Part shown: positions 7,450-13,370 of the stretch, piece after piece
Position numbering within the stretch: the first letter of the stretch is position 1
How the letters are laid out: each line of letters starts with the position of its first letter
Assembly: GCA_020634555.1 (NCBI GenBank)
Contig: JACKBK010000058.1
Location: 1-13,370 of the forward strand
From: Caldilineae bacterium
GTDB lineage: Bacteria > Chloroflexota > Anaerolineae > JAAEKA01
Direction of reading: 5' to 3'
Length of the DNA: 13,370 nucleotides
Translations under genes and position numbers: made by a program
The notes under the pieces: generated by a model
Databases searched by the model: none
What the model saw: only the letters and a program-made list of their open reading frames with translations
What the model was told of the DNA's origin: nothing

Positions 7450-9399
7450 TCACACCTTGACAAAGAATATCCAGGTTACGATGCCAAAAGCGAGGAGGAA
7501 CCCCAGGGGGTAGAGCCAGATCATGTAGCGGTCGATCCGCCTGGCGCGCGAGTCTCTTCCCTTGGATTCCTGGCGCTTCAGGTACACATTATACGCCAGC
7601 GTCAAGACGCTGATAATGAAAGTGCCAACCAGCAAGGCGTCGAGATAGGTCATGTAGCCCAGCCGTGGCAGGTCGTTGGCAATGGTAAAGTTGTAGGCAA
7701 AAAACAGCAGCAGGTTGGCGCTGGTGACATCGACCCGTTTGCCGAAGTCCTGCAGGAAGAACGTAATCCAGGAAACGGCGATGATCAGCCCTAGAGGAAC
7801 CAAAATACGGAAGATGTAAAAGGTCAGATGGCGTTTGGCCCAGAAGCGAAACTCGAAGCGCGGCGTCTCGCTTTCGGTGCTGAACATGCCTGTGGTTACA
7901 GTGGATTGCGAGTCGGTGATGTACCACTCCTCTTCACCTAACGAGGTTCCGATCTCGTTGAACTCATCATCGACCTCAAAGGTAAAGTTCTCAACCGGAA
8001 ATATCGAGTCGACGCGAATGTAGAACTGCTGCTCGTCGAAAGGGAAGGTGCGAAAGTGAAAGTCGGGTGCCTGCAGGGAGGTGGTGAAGCGTTCGAAGTA
8101 ACGCGCCGATCCATCCGGGTTGACTATCACTCCCTTGTTTTGCACCCAGCGGTTGTTCTGCTGATTGTCGAGCACAAAACTGGGCCAGTCGATGTCCTGC
8201 TGGCTGGCGTATTTGGCAAAATCATCGTTGTAGAAGACCTTGTATTCGCACTGGCATTCGTCGGGACGAAACGCCAGTTGCGGGTCCTGCCAAGCCAGGC
8301 GCAGGCTATAGACGGCCCCGTAGTTCTCGGCTTTCTGGTCAACGTCGGTGATTTGTTGCAGCTTGACGCCGACTTTGACGGGTATCGGTTGGCGGATCAT
8401 GGGCAGGCCCGCCGGTTCAGCCTGGCCGGTCATCACCTCAGGCGAATTGCGGCCGACCAGGAGACGCACATCCGCGCTCCAGTCCGTACCATCCTGGCAG
8501 CAGGCCGACACCTGGAGGGTGTAGTTTTCGCCGCCGGTGGGAAAGCTGTACTCGAAGCTGGCCTGGTTGCGGTCCTCGCTGTAATCGCCGCCGCGCACCG
8601 CCTTCGAGCCAAAAGCCATCAACTGAACCTCTGGAATTCGTCCAGGCGTCGTTGATTCGACAAACACCTGCAGGGTGTCGCCCTCATTCAACGTTGTTAA
8701 GTCAAGCTCCTCGGTCGGACGTTCGCTGGTAAGCGTGATGTGCTGCTCTTCTACTGCCTGCGCGGCTGCTTTGACTGCAATTTCGGTGGCAAAGGGATCG
8801 CCTTTGGCGCGCACCGAATCGGTTAAGACCTCCGGGGCGTCCAGGCCAAGGGTTGCCTGGAACCTGCCGAACGTATTTTCCAGAGGCGAGCGCGTCACCA
8901 GCACGTGGTAGTCGCCGTCGGCAGGGATGGCAAGCTGCGCTGCGGCGTCAAGCCCACCGCCGGAGTCGTCGTCCCAGGCCAGGAAGTAGCTGTTGGCAAA
9001 CTGGGGGATGACGGCTAGCGGATCCTGGCCCGCATCGATCGCCTTCTGCACGTCGGCGTTGAAGGCAGGCGCAATGGTTGCCGGGTCCACGGCGCCATCG
9101 ACAATGGCCACTAGTGGGTCCAGGTTGCCCGACTTGCCCTGGGCGCGCACGGCCAGTACCTGTCCCTGCTTCAGGTCGCTGAGCAAGTACCACTGCCCGC
9201 GCGTGCTGTCGTCTATCTCGCCGGTAAAGGTCTGGATCTGTCCGGTGGTTTGGGCGTATGCCAGGGGAACTGCGGCGTTCAGCGCAGCAGCGCTCAGGAG
9301 AACTATCATCAGCACGAGGTTGAGCTGGCGATTGCGTGTTGCGTGACGCATTCGGGATAAGTCGCGCGCGATTGCGTGGGAGCGCTGGGGGCTGCTCAT
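7450..9399 (-). CDS. Prokaryotic pentameric ligand-gated ion channel with N-terminal PPC-like domains
   Basis: A 649-residue membrane channel of the Cys-loop/pLGIC superfamily. A signal segment (about 26-49, ending AYA|QT) is followed by a beta-sandwich resembling bacterial pre-peptidase C-terminal domains (about 53-187, with DDDSGGGLDA and DGDYHVLVTR), a second sandwich (about 218-318), the ligand-binding domain (about 335-520) and four helices: M1 525-548 with conserved P535, M2 554-573, M3 583-605, M4 625-647. FPFDEQQFYI (452-461) is the family's central loop motif; the flanking Cys-loop cysteines are absent, as usual in prokaryotes. Extra N-terminal double domains are known from DeCLIC. 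CQC and CC pairs at 382-384 and 300-301 are unusual. The ATG at 9399 overlaps the upstream gene's TGA in ATGA, favouring this start despite no clear ribosome site; M17 is an alternative. Ligand and ion selectivity are unknown. Confidence 0.95.
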   Translation of the reverse strand: MSSPQRSHAIARDLSRMRHATRNRQLNLVLMIVLLSAAALNAAVPLAYAQTTGQIQTFTGEIDDSTRGQWYLLSDLKQGQVLAVRAQGKSGNLDPLVAIVDGAVDPATIAPAFNADVQKAIDAGQDPLAVIPQFANSYFLAWDDDSGGGLDAAAQLAIPADGDYHVLVTRSPLENTFGRFQATLGLDAPEVLTDSVRAKGDPFATEIAVKAAAQAVEEQHITLTSERPTEELDLTTLNEGDTLQVFVESTTPGRIPEVQLMAFGSKAVRGGDYSEDRNQASFEYSFPTGGENYTLQVSACCQDGTDWSADVRLLVGRNSPEVMTGQAEPAGLPMIRQPIPVKVGVKLQQITDVDQKAENYGAVYSLRLAWQDPQLAFRPDECQCEYKVFYNDDFAKYASQQDIDWPSFVLDNQQNNRWVQNKGVIVNPDGSARYFERFTTSLQAPDFHFRTFPFDEQQFYIRVDSIFPVENFTFEVDDEFNEIGTSLGEEEWYITDSQSTVTTGMFSTESETPRFEFRFWAKRHLTFYIFRILVPLGLIIAVSWITFFLQDFGKRVDVTSANLLLFFAYNFTIANDLPRLGYMTYLDALLVGTFIISVLTLAYNVYLKRQESKGRDSRARRIDRYMIWLYPLGFLLAFGIVTWIFFVKV

Positions 9400-10481
9400 G
9401 TGAGCGATGACCAGATCTCGATCTTGGTGCGCACCCGGCGGATCACCTCGCCGGTGAACTCGTCGGTGCGCGTTGGGCCGCCCAGATCCGCTGTGGCGAA
9501 CCCGTCATAGACCGCTTCCAGCGTCGATTCGTAGATGGCGCGGCTGGCCAGCCGCGCATCGTTGCTTTCGATGTGTGACAGCAGGCTGGCGCCGGCCAGG
9601 ATCATGGCCATGGGGTTGGCGACGTTTTTGCCTTCCAGGTTGGGCGCGGTGCCGTGGGGCGCTTCTGCCATAACCGCCTGTACCTTGCCCTCCTCGTCCA
9701 TGGCGATGACCAGCGACTCGGAACCGGCGATGGAACCAAACATCTGCAAGACCATGTCGGACAGCAGGTCGCCGTCCCGGTTCAGCGCCGGGATCACCAG
9801 CGGGTTGCCGGAAGTGGCCAGCAGCAGCGCAAAGGTGGCGTCGATCAGTTGCGGCTTGTAGGGCACATCAGGATAGCGGGCTGCGGCTGCGTCCATTTCT
9901 TCCTTGAACATTCCCTCGTAGACCGGGCTGACCGTGTACTTGGGGCCGCCGAAGACACGCGCGCCTGTGCGGCGGGCGTGCTGGAAGGCGTATTCCACCA
10001 CCGCGCGGCAGACGCGCCGGCTGATCAGTTCGGTGCGTGAGGCGGTTTCGTCCAACGAGCCCGGCTCGCCCTCCCGCCATTCCGCCGCGCCGTATGCATC
10101 ACCGACAGCCATGCGCACCACGCTGATGGGCGAATGCACGCCGCCGATGGGACGCACGCGCGGAATCCGCCGGCCGGTGCGCAGGATCACCTGTGCTCCC
10201 ATCTGCTCGCGCAGGATCGCGTTGGGGCTGCCCACATCGCCCTTGATCTCAGGGGTGATCGTAGCGGCCTTCAGGCTCAACCGGTGTTTCCGAATGGCCG
10301 CAGCCGCGTCGTAAACGACGGTGTTCTGCGTCGCGCGCCGGCTATCCAGGCTCAGATCGAAGGGCTTGAACTGCAAGTCCAGACCGGTGACGCTCGGATC
10401 AAGGACTCGTAGCGCTTCGACCAGCAATTCCTGGCCGGTTTGATCGCCGGTCAGGACAACGATAGTGTGACTTGTCAACAA
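9396..10481 (-). CDS. Isocitrate dehydrogenase-like enzyme (isocitrate/isopropylmalate family)
   Basis: A 361-residue cytoplasmic beta-decarboxylating dehydrogenase. Several segments resemble the type II (IDH1/IDH2) branch: GDQTGQEL near the N-terminus (12-19), KAATITP (71-77), SPNAILR (85-91), R101 in ILRTGRRIPR, VVRMAVGDAYGA (121-132) with R123 and Y130, K181 in GGPKYTVSPVYEGMFK, LIDATF (D214) and DGDLLSD (D238, D242). These cover the expected substrate, metal and catalytic positions, so isocitrate is the likeliest substrate. The C-terminal cofactor stretch APHGTAPNLEGKNVANP (274-290) is instead like NAD-dependent isopropylmalate/isocitrate enzymes, so cofactor is uncertain. It is about 50 residues shorter than IDH1. 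The start is TTG (10481, or 10478) after GAGG. It shares four bases with the ion channel gene downstream, implying translational coupling. Isopropylmalate, homoisocitrate or tartrate as substrate cannot be excluded. Confidence 0.85.
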   Translation of the reverse strand: MLTSHTIVVLTGDQTGQELLVEALRVLDPSVTGLDLQFKPFDLSLDSRRATQNTVVYDAAAAIRKHRLSLKAATITPEIKGDVGSPNAILREQMGAQVILRTGRRIPRVRPIGGVHSPISVVRMAVGDAYGAAEWREGEPGSLDETASRTELISRRVCRAVVEYAFQHARRTGARVFGGPKYTVSPVYEGMFKEEMDAAAARYPDVPYKPQLIDATFALLLATSGNPLVIPALNRDGDLLSDMVLQMFGSIAGSESLVIAMDEEGKVQAVMAEAPHGTAPNLEGKNVANPMAMILAGASLLSHIESNDARLASRAIYESTLEAVYDGFATADLGGPTRTDEFTGEVIRRVRTKIEIWSSLT

Positions 10482-10528
10482 AATACCTCACAAAGGACGG
10501 GAGTGGGAGTCGTCGGGCAATGGGGGAT

Positions 10529-10557
10529 ATTCTATCCGAGTCGGTCAAAACACGCAA
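10529..10557 (-). promoter_or_regulatory. Candidate sigma-70-type promoter for the dehydrogenase/channel operon
   Basis: Read leftward, TTGCGT (plus 10552-10557) and TAGAAT (plus 10529-10534) are separated by 17 bases and stand about 45 bases before the dehydrogenase start. The -10 matches consensus at five of six positions; the -35 is weaker. Confidence 0.4.
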
Positions 10558-10568
10558 GAGCGAGTAGG

Positions 10569-10592
10569 GCTGTTTTGCGCTGGCGAAACAGC
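10569..10592. other. Ten-base-pair hairpin upstream of the dehydrogenase promoter
   Basis: GCTGTTTTGC (10569-10578) pairs with GCGAAACAGC (10583-10592), including one G-T wobble, around a four-base loop. No T-tract follows on either strand. It lies just beyond the candidate leftward -35 element, so it could be an operator or merely a chance palindrome. Confidence 0.4.
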
Positions 10593-10680
10593 AGCGACCG
10601 CAGATAAAAAGCGCTGAGTTGTCTGGTCCTCGTGCGATGAAATGGTACTTTTTTACAGCCTTGCGCGAGGTGCATTTTTT

Positions 10681-10698
10681 TCACAACTGTGATATGAT
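10681..10698 (+). promoter_or_regulatory. Candidate extended -10 promoter with overlapping TCACA-AC-TGTGA inverted repeat
   Basis: TGATATGAT (10690-10698) matches an extended -10 element, with TATGAT at 10693-10698; no good -35 is seen, as often with extended -10 promoters. TCACAACTGTGA (10681-10692), a perfect five-base inverted repeat with a two-base centre, abuts the -10 and would suit a repressor site. A run of six T precedes it. Confidence 0.4.
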
Positions 10699-10826
10699 AG
10701 CCGTGATGAAAGATCGTCCCGATGAAACGGCAAATCGTTCAGTACGTTACTAAGTTCTTCGTGCTGGTAGCGGTTGGTTTTAACCGCAACAAATCAATCA
10801 TTCCATAATTGGAAAGGAGCAGTACC

Positions 10827-11213
10827 GTGAAACGACCGATTGGTGTAACTATCATCGCAATATTGGCCGCTCTCGCCGGCGTGTTGGCTGCCGTCGTCGC
10901 GCTGCAGTGGCTGGGCTTCTTCCCCTGGCTTGGGCCAGGCCCGAATGTGCGCACGTTCAATCTCTGGTATGCCTTGCTGTATGGCTTGCTTGCGTACATC
11001 TATATCTGGGTTTTCCAGATGTTGTGGTCGCTCAACGAGGCAGGCTGGATCTTTGTCGCCGTCATCTCGATCTTCGACATCATCCTGGCCCTGGTGTCCA
11101 TGCTGGGCGCCGGCTATGTTCCCACCGTGGTGACTGCGAAGTTCGTCATCGACGTGCTGATCTTGATCTACATCATGCTGCCGGGCACCCGCCGGGCCTT
11201 CGGCCGGCCGTAA
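10827..11213 (+). CDS. Small four-helix integral membrane protein, function unknown
   Basis: A 128-residue inner-membrane protein, mostly hydrophobic. The GTG at 10827 follows AGGAG at 10815-10819 with a seven-base gap, which beats an in-frame TTG at 10809 lacking such a site. The protein begins MKRPIGVTIIAILAALAG, a short basic lead into the first helix (about residues 6-28); further hydrophobic segments lie near 45-65, 72-92 and 95-118, the last followed by PGTRRAFGRP. The K/R-P-x-G-V-T-I-x-A-I-L opening recurs in small uncharacterised bacterial membrane proteins, but I cannot name a family with confidence. No charged or catalytic residues stand out within the helices. It is a single-gene unit: divergent from the dehydrogenase operon, with its own candidate promoter and a strong terminator just downstream. 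Confidence 0.85.
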   Translation: MKRPIGVTIIAILAALAGVLAAVVALQWLGFFPWLGPGPNVRTFNLWYALLYGLLAYIYIWVFQMLWSLNEAGWIFVAVISIFDIILALVSMLGAGYVPTVVTAKFVIDVLILIYIMLPGTRRAFGRP

Positions 11214-11236
11214 TCGGGCACGCTCTCACTCATCAC

Positions 11237-11272
11237 ACAGCGCCGGCCTTCCAAGGCCGGCGCTGTTGTTTT
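11237..11272 (+). terminator. Strong intrinsic terminator of the small membrane protein gene
   Basis: ACAGCGCCGGCCTT (11237-11250) and AAGGCCGGCGCTGT (11253-11266) form a perfect 14-base-pair stem with a CC centre, followed by TGTTTT. It starts 24 bases after the stop codon at 11211-11213. Confidence 0.93.
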
Positions 11273-11300
11273 ATGAGGAAGTAGGATGGTGAAGGGCAAG

Positions 11301-11317
11301 ACAATTTGGAAAATTGT
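11301..11317 (-). repeat. Small hairpin repeat, copy 1 (inverted orientation)
   Basis: ACAATTT-GGA-AAATTGT. Read on the minus strand, the loop is TCC and the preceding bases (TATAGC) resemble the lead-in of copy 2 (CGTAGG), so it appears to be a family member in reverse. Confidence 0.6.
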
Positions 11318-11335
11318 GCTATAGCCATGCACTAA

Positions 11336-11371
11336 GGCGTTCGTTGCCGTAGGACGATTTTCCAAATCGTC
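11336..11371 (+). repeat. Small hairpin repeat, copy 2, with conserved 5' flank
   Basis: The flank GGCGTTCGTTGCCGTAG (11336-11352) leads into GACGATTT-TCC-AAATCGTC (11353-11371), a perfect eight-base stem with a three-base loop. Confidence 0.65.
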
Positions 11372-11405
11372 TGCAGGTTCTAACGCTGGCACCGGTGACG
11401 CCTGA

Positions 11406-11442
11406 AGCCGTTCGTCGCTGAGTTCGCATTCTCAAATGCGAA
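11406..11442 (+). repeat. Small hairpin repeat, copy 3, with conserved 5' flank
   Basis: The flank AGCCGTTCGTCGCTGAG (11406-11422) parallels that of copy 2, 70 bases away, and leads into TTCGCATT-CTCA-AATGCGAA (11423-11442). The stem sequence differs from copy 2 on both arms together, so pairing is kept. The repeat ends one base before the stop codon of the dockerin fragment. Confidence 0.65.
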
Positions 11443-11700
11443 TCAATCCCAACAGCTCGCCTCCCAGTTCCCGGCTGCCAGCATGACATCTGCCACGGTG
11501 ATCTGGTTGTCACCGTTGAGATCGTGGTCCGGATTGAAATCAGTGGTGCTCCATTCGCTGGCAATGGGTATGAGATCCATGACATCTACTGCACACGAGT
11601 TGTCTACGTCGCCGAGTAAACCAAACTGGCGATAGTCGTAAGACTGTGTGATGTATACATCATTTCGGACAACGAGTTTGCAGCGATTCGAGAGAATCAA
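11443..11700 (-). pseudogene. Dockerin-like calcium-binding domain fragment of a lost surface protein
   Basis: The 85-residue frame contains two EF-hand-like dockerin type I loops: DVDNSCAVDVMD (31-42) and DLNGDNQITVAD (60-71), each followed by a helix ending in W (SEW, GNW). Such pairs normally sit at the C-terminus of large secreted proteins, bind calcium, and in cellulosomal bacteria dock to cohesins. Here nothing precedes them except 30 residues with a serviceable frame (VVRNDVYITQSYDYRQFGLLG) and the only possible start is a TTG at 11700 with no ribosome site, on the edge of a 42 bp palindrome; an in-frame stop lies at 11734-11736. The likeliest reading is a 3' remnant of a deleted gene. 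A tiny secreted protein is ruled out by the absent signal peptide. A translated free domain remains possible but unlikely. Confidence 0.7.
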
Positions 11701-11735
11701 TGAGGGCGCACCGGCCGGTGCGCCCTCATTGATTC
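11694..11735. repeat. Perfect 42 bp palindrome (21-bp arms, no loop)
   Basis: The arm GAATCAATGAGGGCGCACCGG without its first base reads 11695-11714, and its exact reverse complement follows at once at 11715-11734, with G11694 and C11735 also pairing. It lies 55 bases after the stop of the DUF4139 gene and could act in termination, but no T-tract follows leftward (ATTGATTCTCTCG). It also marks the 5' edge of the dockerin fragment. Confidence 0.85.
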
Positions 11736-11790
11736 AGGATTGATCAGGCTCTGTTTCGCTGCGGGTCCAGCATGGAGCCCTCGACCTGGC

Positions 11791-13263
11791 TCACTTCCAG
11801 AGGTACTGCACGGTATACACCAGCTCAGTCTCACCATTGGCGGGAACCGGGACGGTCCACTGGACGGTGTTGGAGTCGAGCTTCTCGTACTCGGCTGCTG
11901 TGCCGTCGATGGTCTGGTCGGTGATGGTCCAGTCCGACGAGCGGTAGAGGTTTTCCACGACCCGCACGTCCACGTCCACATCCTTGTGGTTGCGCAGGGT
12001 GATGCGGAAGGTCTCCTCGGCGCCGCTGTCACCCAACTGCCTGTAGTCGGTCTGCACACGCTCGCCCACGATGTCGAAGGCGTTGCCCACGGTCAGGCGC
12101 ACCGTCTCGTCCTTGGGCGTGTGGTCGATACGGTCCTCGCCCACCAGCAGCGGGCTGCCGTCCACATCCTCCTGGTACATGCGAATCCGGCCGGCCGGCA
12201 GTTGCGTCTCCAGGTTGCTGTCGGCGTCGGTGCGGAACTCCAGCATCACCGAGACGTCGGTGTTGCCGGTATCAGCGCCGTAGCCCTGATCCTGGATGGG
12301 GGAGCCGTAGAAGCCGTAGCCCGCCGCGCCGTTGTAGACGTAGGTTTTGGTCACGGGGACGTCGGCGCCGGTGACGAACTCGATCTGTTTGGTCTGGTTG
12401 TTCTTGACCGTTACCGGCCGCTCTACCTGATAGAGATGGTACTCGAAGAACTCCCGCTGTTGTACCGCCGGTGCCGGTGCGGGGGGGACCTCCATGGCCA
12501 TCGCGTCGTAACGTGTCAACTCCGGCTGCTGCGCGACGTTGACGTCGCCGGCTACCAGCTTCAGCGTGGCGTCGGTGTAAGCCGCACCGCTGCGGTTGTC
12601 CAGCGTCACCCAGCCGTTGAGGTCGAAGGCGGTGCTGTCCTCGTTGAGCAGCATCACGTAGTCGGCGCTCCAGCCGATGCCGTTGGTGATATAGGCGACC
12701 TGCGTCTCATGGTCGCCAGCCTGCTCGGCGTCGATCAGCCAGACCAGGCTGGGGCGGGTGCGCAGGCCGTCGGGTAGCGCCGGGAAGTTGACGTTGCGAA
12801 TCTGGTCGCGGCTCAACATCACCACCGAGCCATCGGCCCCTTGCAGGATGATGTTGTCCGCCGCGTTGAGCAGCGTTCCCGTGTAGACCTGCGAGTCCTG
12901 GGTTTCCACCACGATCTCCTGGTCGATGTACTTCTGCATCAGCTTGAACGAGTCGACGATGTCGTACTCGAAGTTCTGCTCCAGCACGGTTGTGCCGGTG
13001 GGGTCGGTCAGCGACTTGAACGAAACGCTGGTGGGATCGATCTGCGCCGCCACATCGGTGTAGACCACCTCGTTGAGGCCGCTCTCCAGCGCCACCGGGC
13101 GCGTCTCGCTGACCAGCGCCATGTCCTGGTTGTAGACCGTCAGCTCGACACGCTTGTCCTGCGCTTCAGCGGCCGGCAAAGAGTTCGAGGACGCGGGCAG
13201 GCCCGCCAGCAGCAGCGCGCCCAGAATCGCCAGCAATGGTACCATTCGTCTCATACGTCTCAT
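11791..13263 (-). CDS. Secreted DUF4139 domain-containing protein
   Basis: A 490-residue exported protein of unknown biochemical role. A signal peptide is clear: MRRMRRM, a hydrophobic core (about 8-24) and a likely cut after AEA near residue 34. The mature part opens with VELTVYNQDMALVSETRPV (39-57) and IDPTSVSFKSLTDPTG (75-90), then VLEQNFEYDIV (93-103), all typical of DUF4139 proteins. The family core follows: YITNGIGWSADYVMLL (191-206), LNGWVTLDNRSGAAYTDA (215-232), LVAGDVNV (236-243), and EFFEYHLYQVERPVTVKNNQ (271-290). It is predicted to be all-beta. A proline/alanine hinge (PPAPAPA) at 260-266 separates halves. No cysteine-rich or catalytic signature is visible. The ATG at 13263 follows TAAGGAGA (plus 13273-13280), a strong ribosome site; later in-frame ATGs lie within the signal peptide. 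It is monocistronic as far as seen, with a palindrome downstream. Confidence 0.93.
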   Translation of the reverse strand: MRRMRRMVPLLAILGALLLAGLPASSNSLPAAEAQDKRVELTVYNQDMALVSETRPVALESGLNEVVYTDVAAQIDPTSVSFKSLTDPTGTTVLEQNFEYDIVDSFKLMQKYIDQEIVVETQDSQVYTGTLLNAADNIILQGADGSVVMLSRDQIRNVNFPALPDGLRTRPSLVWLIDAEQAGDHETQVAYITNGIGWSADYVMLLNEDSTAFDLNGWVTLDNRSGAAYTDATLKLVAGDVNVAQQPELTRYDAMAMEVPPAPAPAVQQREFFEYHLYQVERPVTVKNNQTKQIEFVTGADVPVTKTYVYNGAAGYGFYGSPIQDQGYGADTGNTDVSVMLEFRTDADSNLETQLPAGRIRMYQEDVDGSPLLVGEDRIDHTPKDETVRLTVGNAFDIVGERVQTDYRQLGDSGAEETFRITLRNHKDVDVDVRVVENLYRSSDWTITDQTIDGTAAEYEKLDSNTVQWTVPVPANGETELVYTVQYLWK

Positions 13264-13370
13264 GGGTCCGTCTCTCCTTATATAGTGAAGCTGTAACTGT
13301 TCAGCCTTAGACTTCGGAAGTCGCCGGTTCTACGTAACAACCAGCCTAACGCGGTGAGAGATGCTTCCTC
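13264..13370. other. Upstream region of the DUF4139 gene, to window end
   Basis: It contains the ribosome site (13273-13280) and an A/T-rich CTATATAAGG just ahead of it on the minus strand. That is too close to the start codon to be a comfortable -10 element. No other promoter or gene was recognised. Confidence 0.4.

Larger units (their letters stand above)
10482..10826. other. Divergent promoter region between dehydrogenase and small membrane protein genes
   Basis: This 345-base gap holds a candidate leftward promoter, a hairpin and a candidate rightward extended -10 promoter, listed separately. The stretch 10700-10810, ahead of the rightward gene, would be its 5' leader of about 120 bases; I recognised no riboswitch in it. 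Confidence 0.6.

Noticed and set aside
10809..10826. A TTG start for the small membrane protein
   Set aside because: The codon lies upstream of the AGGAG ribosome site, which is ideally placed for GTG at 10827.
11740..12777. A 345-codon plus-strand open frame
   Set aside because: It is antisense to the DUF4139 gene and shows no domain motif, signal peptide or ribosome site.

Overview
The window reads as a bacterial chromosome segment of moderately high G+C. The mix of genes suggests a Chloroflexota-like bacterium (Anaerolineae or Caldilineae type): a homodimeric pyruvate:ferredoxin oxidoreductase, secreted beta-propeller and DUF4139 proteins, a dockerin-like calcium-binding remnant, a prokaryotic pentameric ligand-gated ion channel and many small palindromic intergenic repeats. 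This placement is inference from gene content and recalled sequence style, not from a marker gene. No rRNA, tRNA, CRISPR array, transposase or phage gene was seen.

Layout, left to right. (1) 1-2618, minus strand: most of nifJ, cut by the window edge inside its thiamine-pyrophosphate domain. (2) 2619-2923: intergenic, with two copies of a short direct repeat and a 12-13 bp tandem duplication. (3) 2924-3827, plus strand: two overlapping genes, a small charged helical protein and a MNT/AbiEii-fold nucleotidyltransferase, which look like a toxin-antitoxin-type pair. (4) 3828-4231: a long imperfect stem-loop repeat, a near-perfect 33 bp palindrome and a strong bidirectional terminator between convergent genes.

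(5) 4232-10481, minus strand, in transcription order: an isocitrate-dehydrogenase-like enzyme, a pentameric ligand-gated ion channel whose start overlaps the enzyme's stop (ATGA), a decayed and frameshifted copy of the channel's 3' end, and a 939-residue membrane-anchored Asp-box beta-propeller protein. (6) 10482-10826: divergent promoter region. (7) 10827-11213, plus strand: a small four-helix membrane protein, followed by a textbook terminator. (8) 11273-11740: debris, with three related hairpins, a dockerin-domain fragment and a perfect 42 bp palindrome. (9) 11791-13263, minus strand: a secreted DUF4139 protein.

The most interesting unit is the coupled dehydrogenase/ion-channel pair. The channel carries two extra N-terminal beta-sandwich domains outside the membrane, and a pseudogene remnant shows that a second channel copy once lay downstream. 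A channel linked to a TCA-type enzyme suggests, as inference only, metabolite- or energy-linked signalling. The exported propeller and DUF4139 proteins point to a cell-surface theme.
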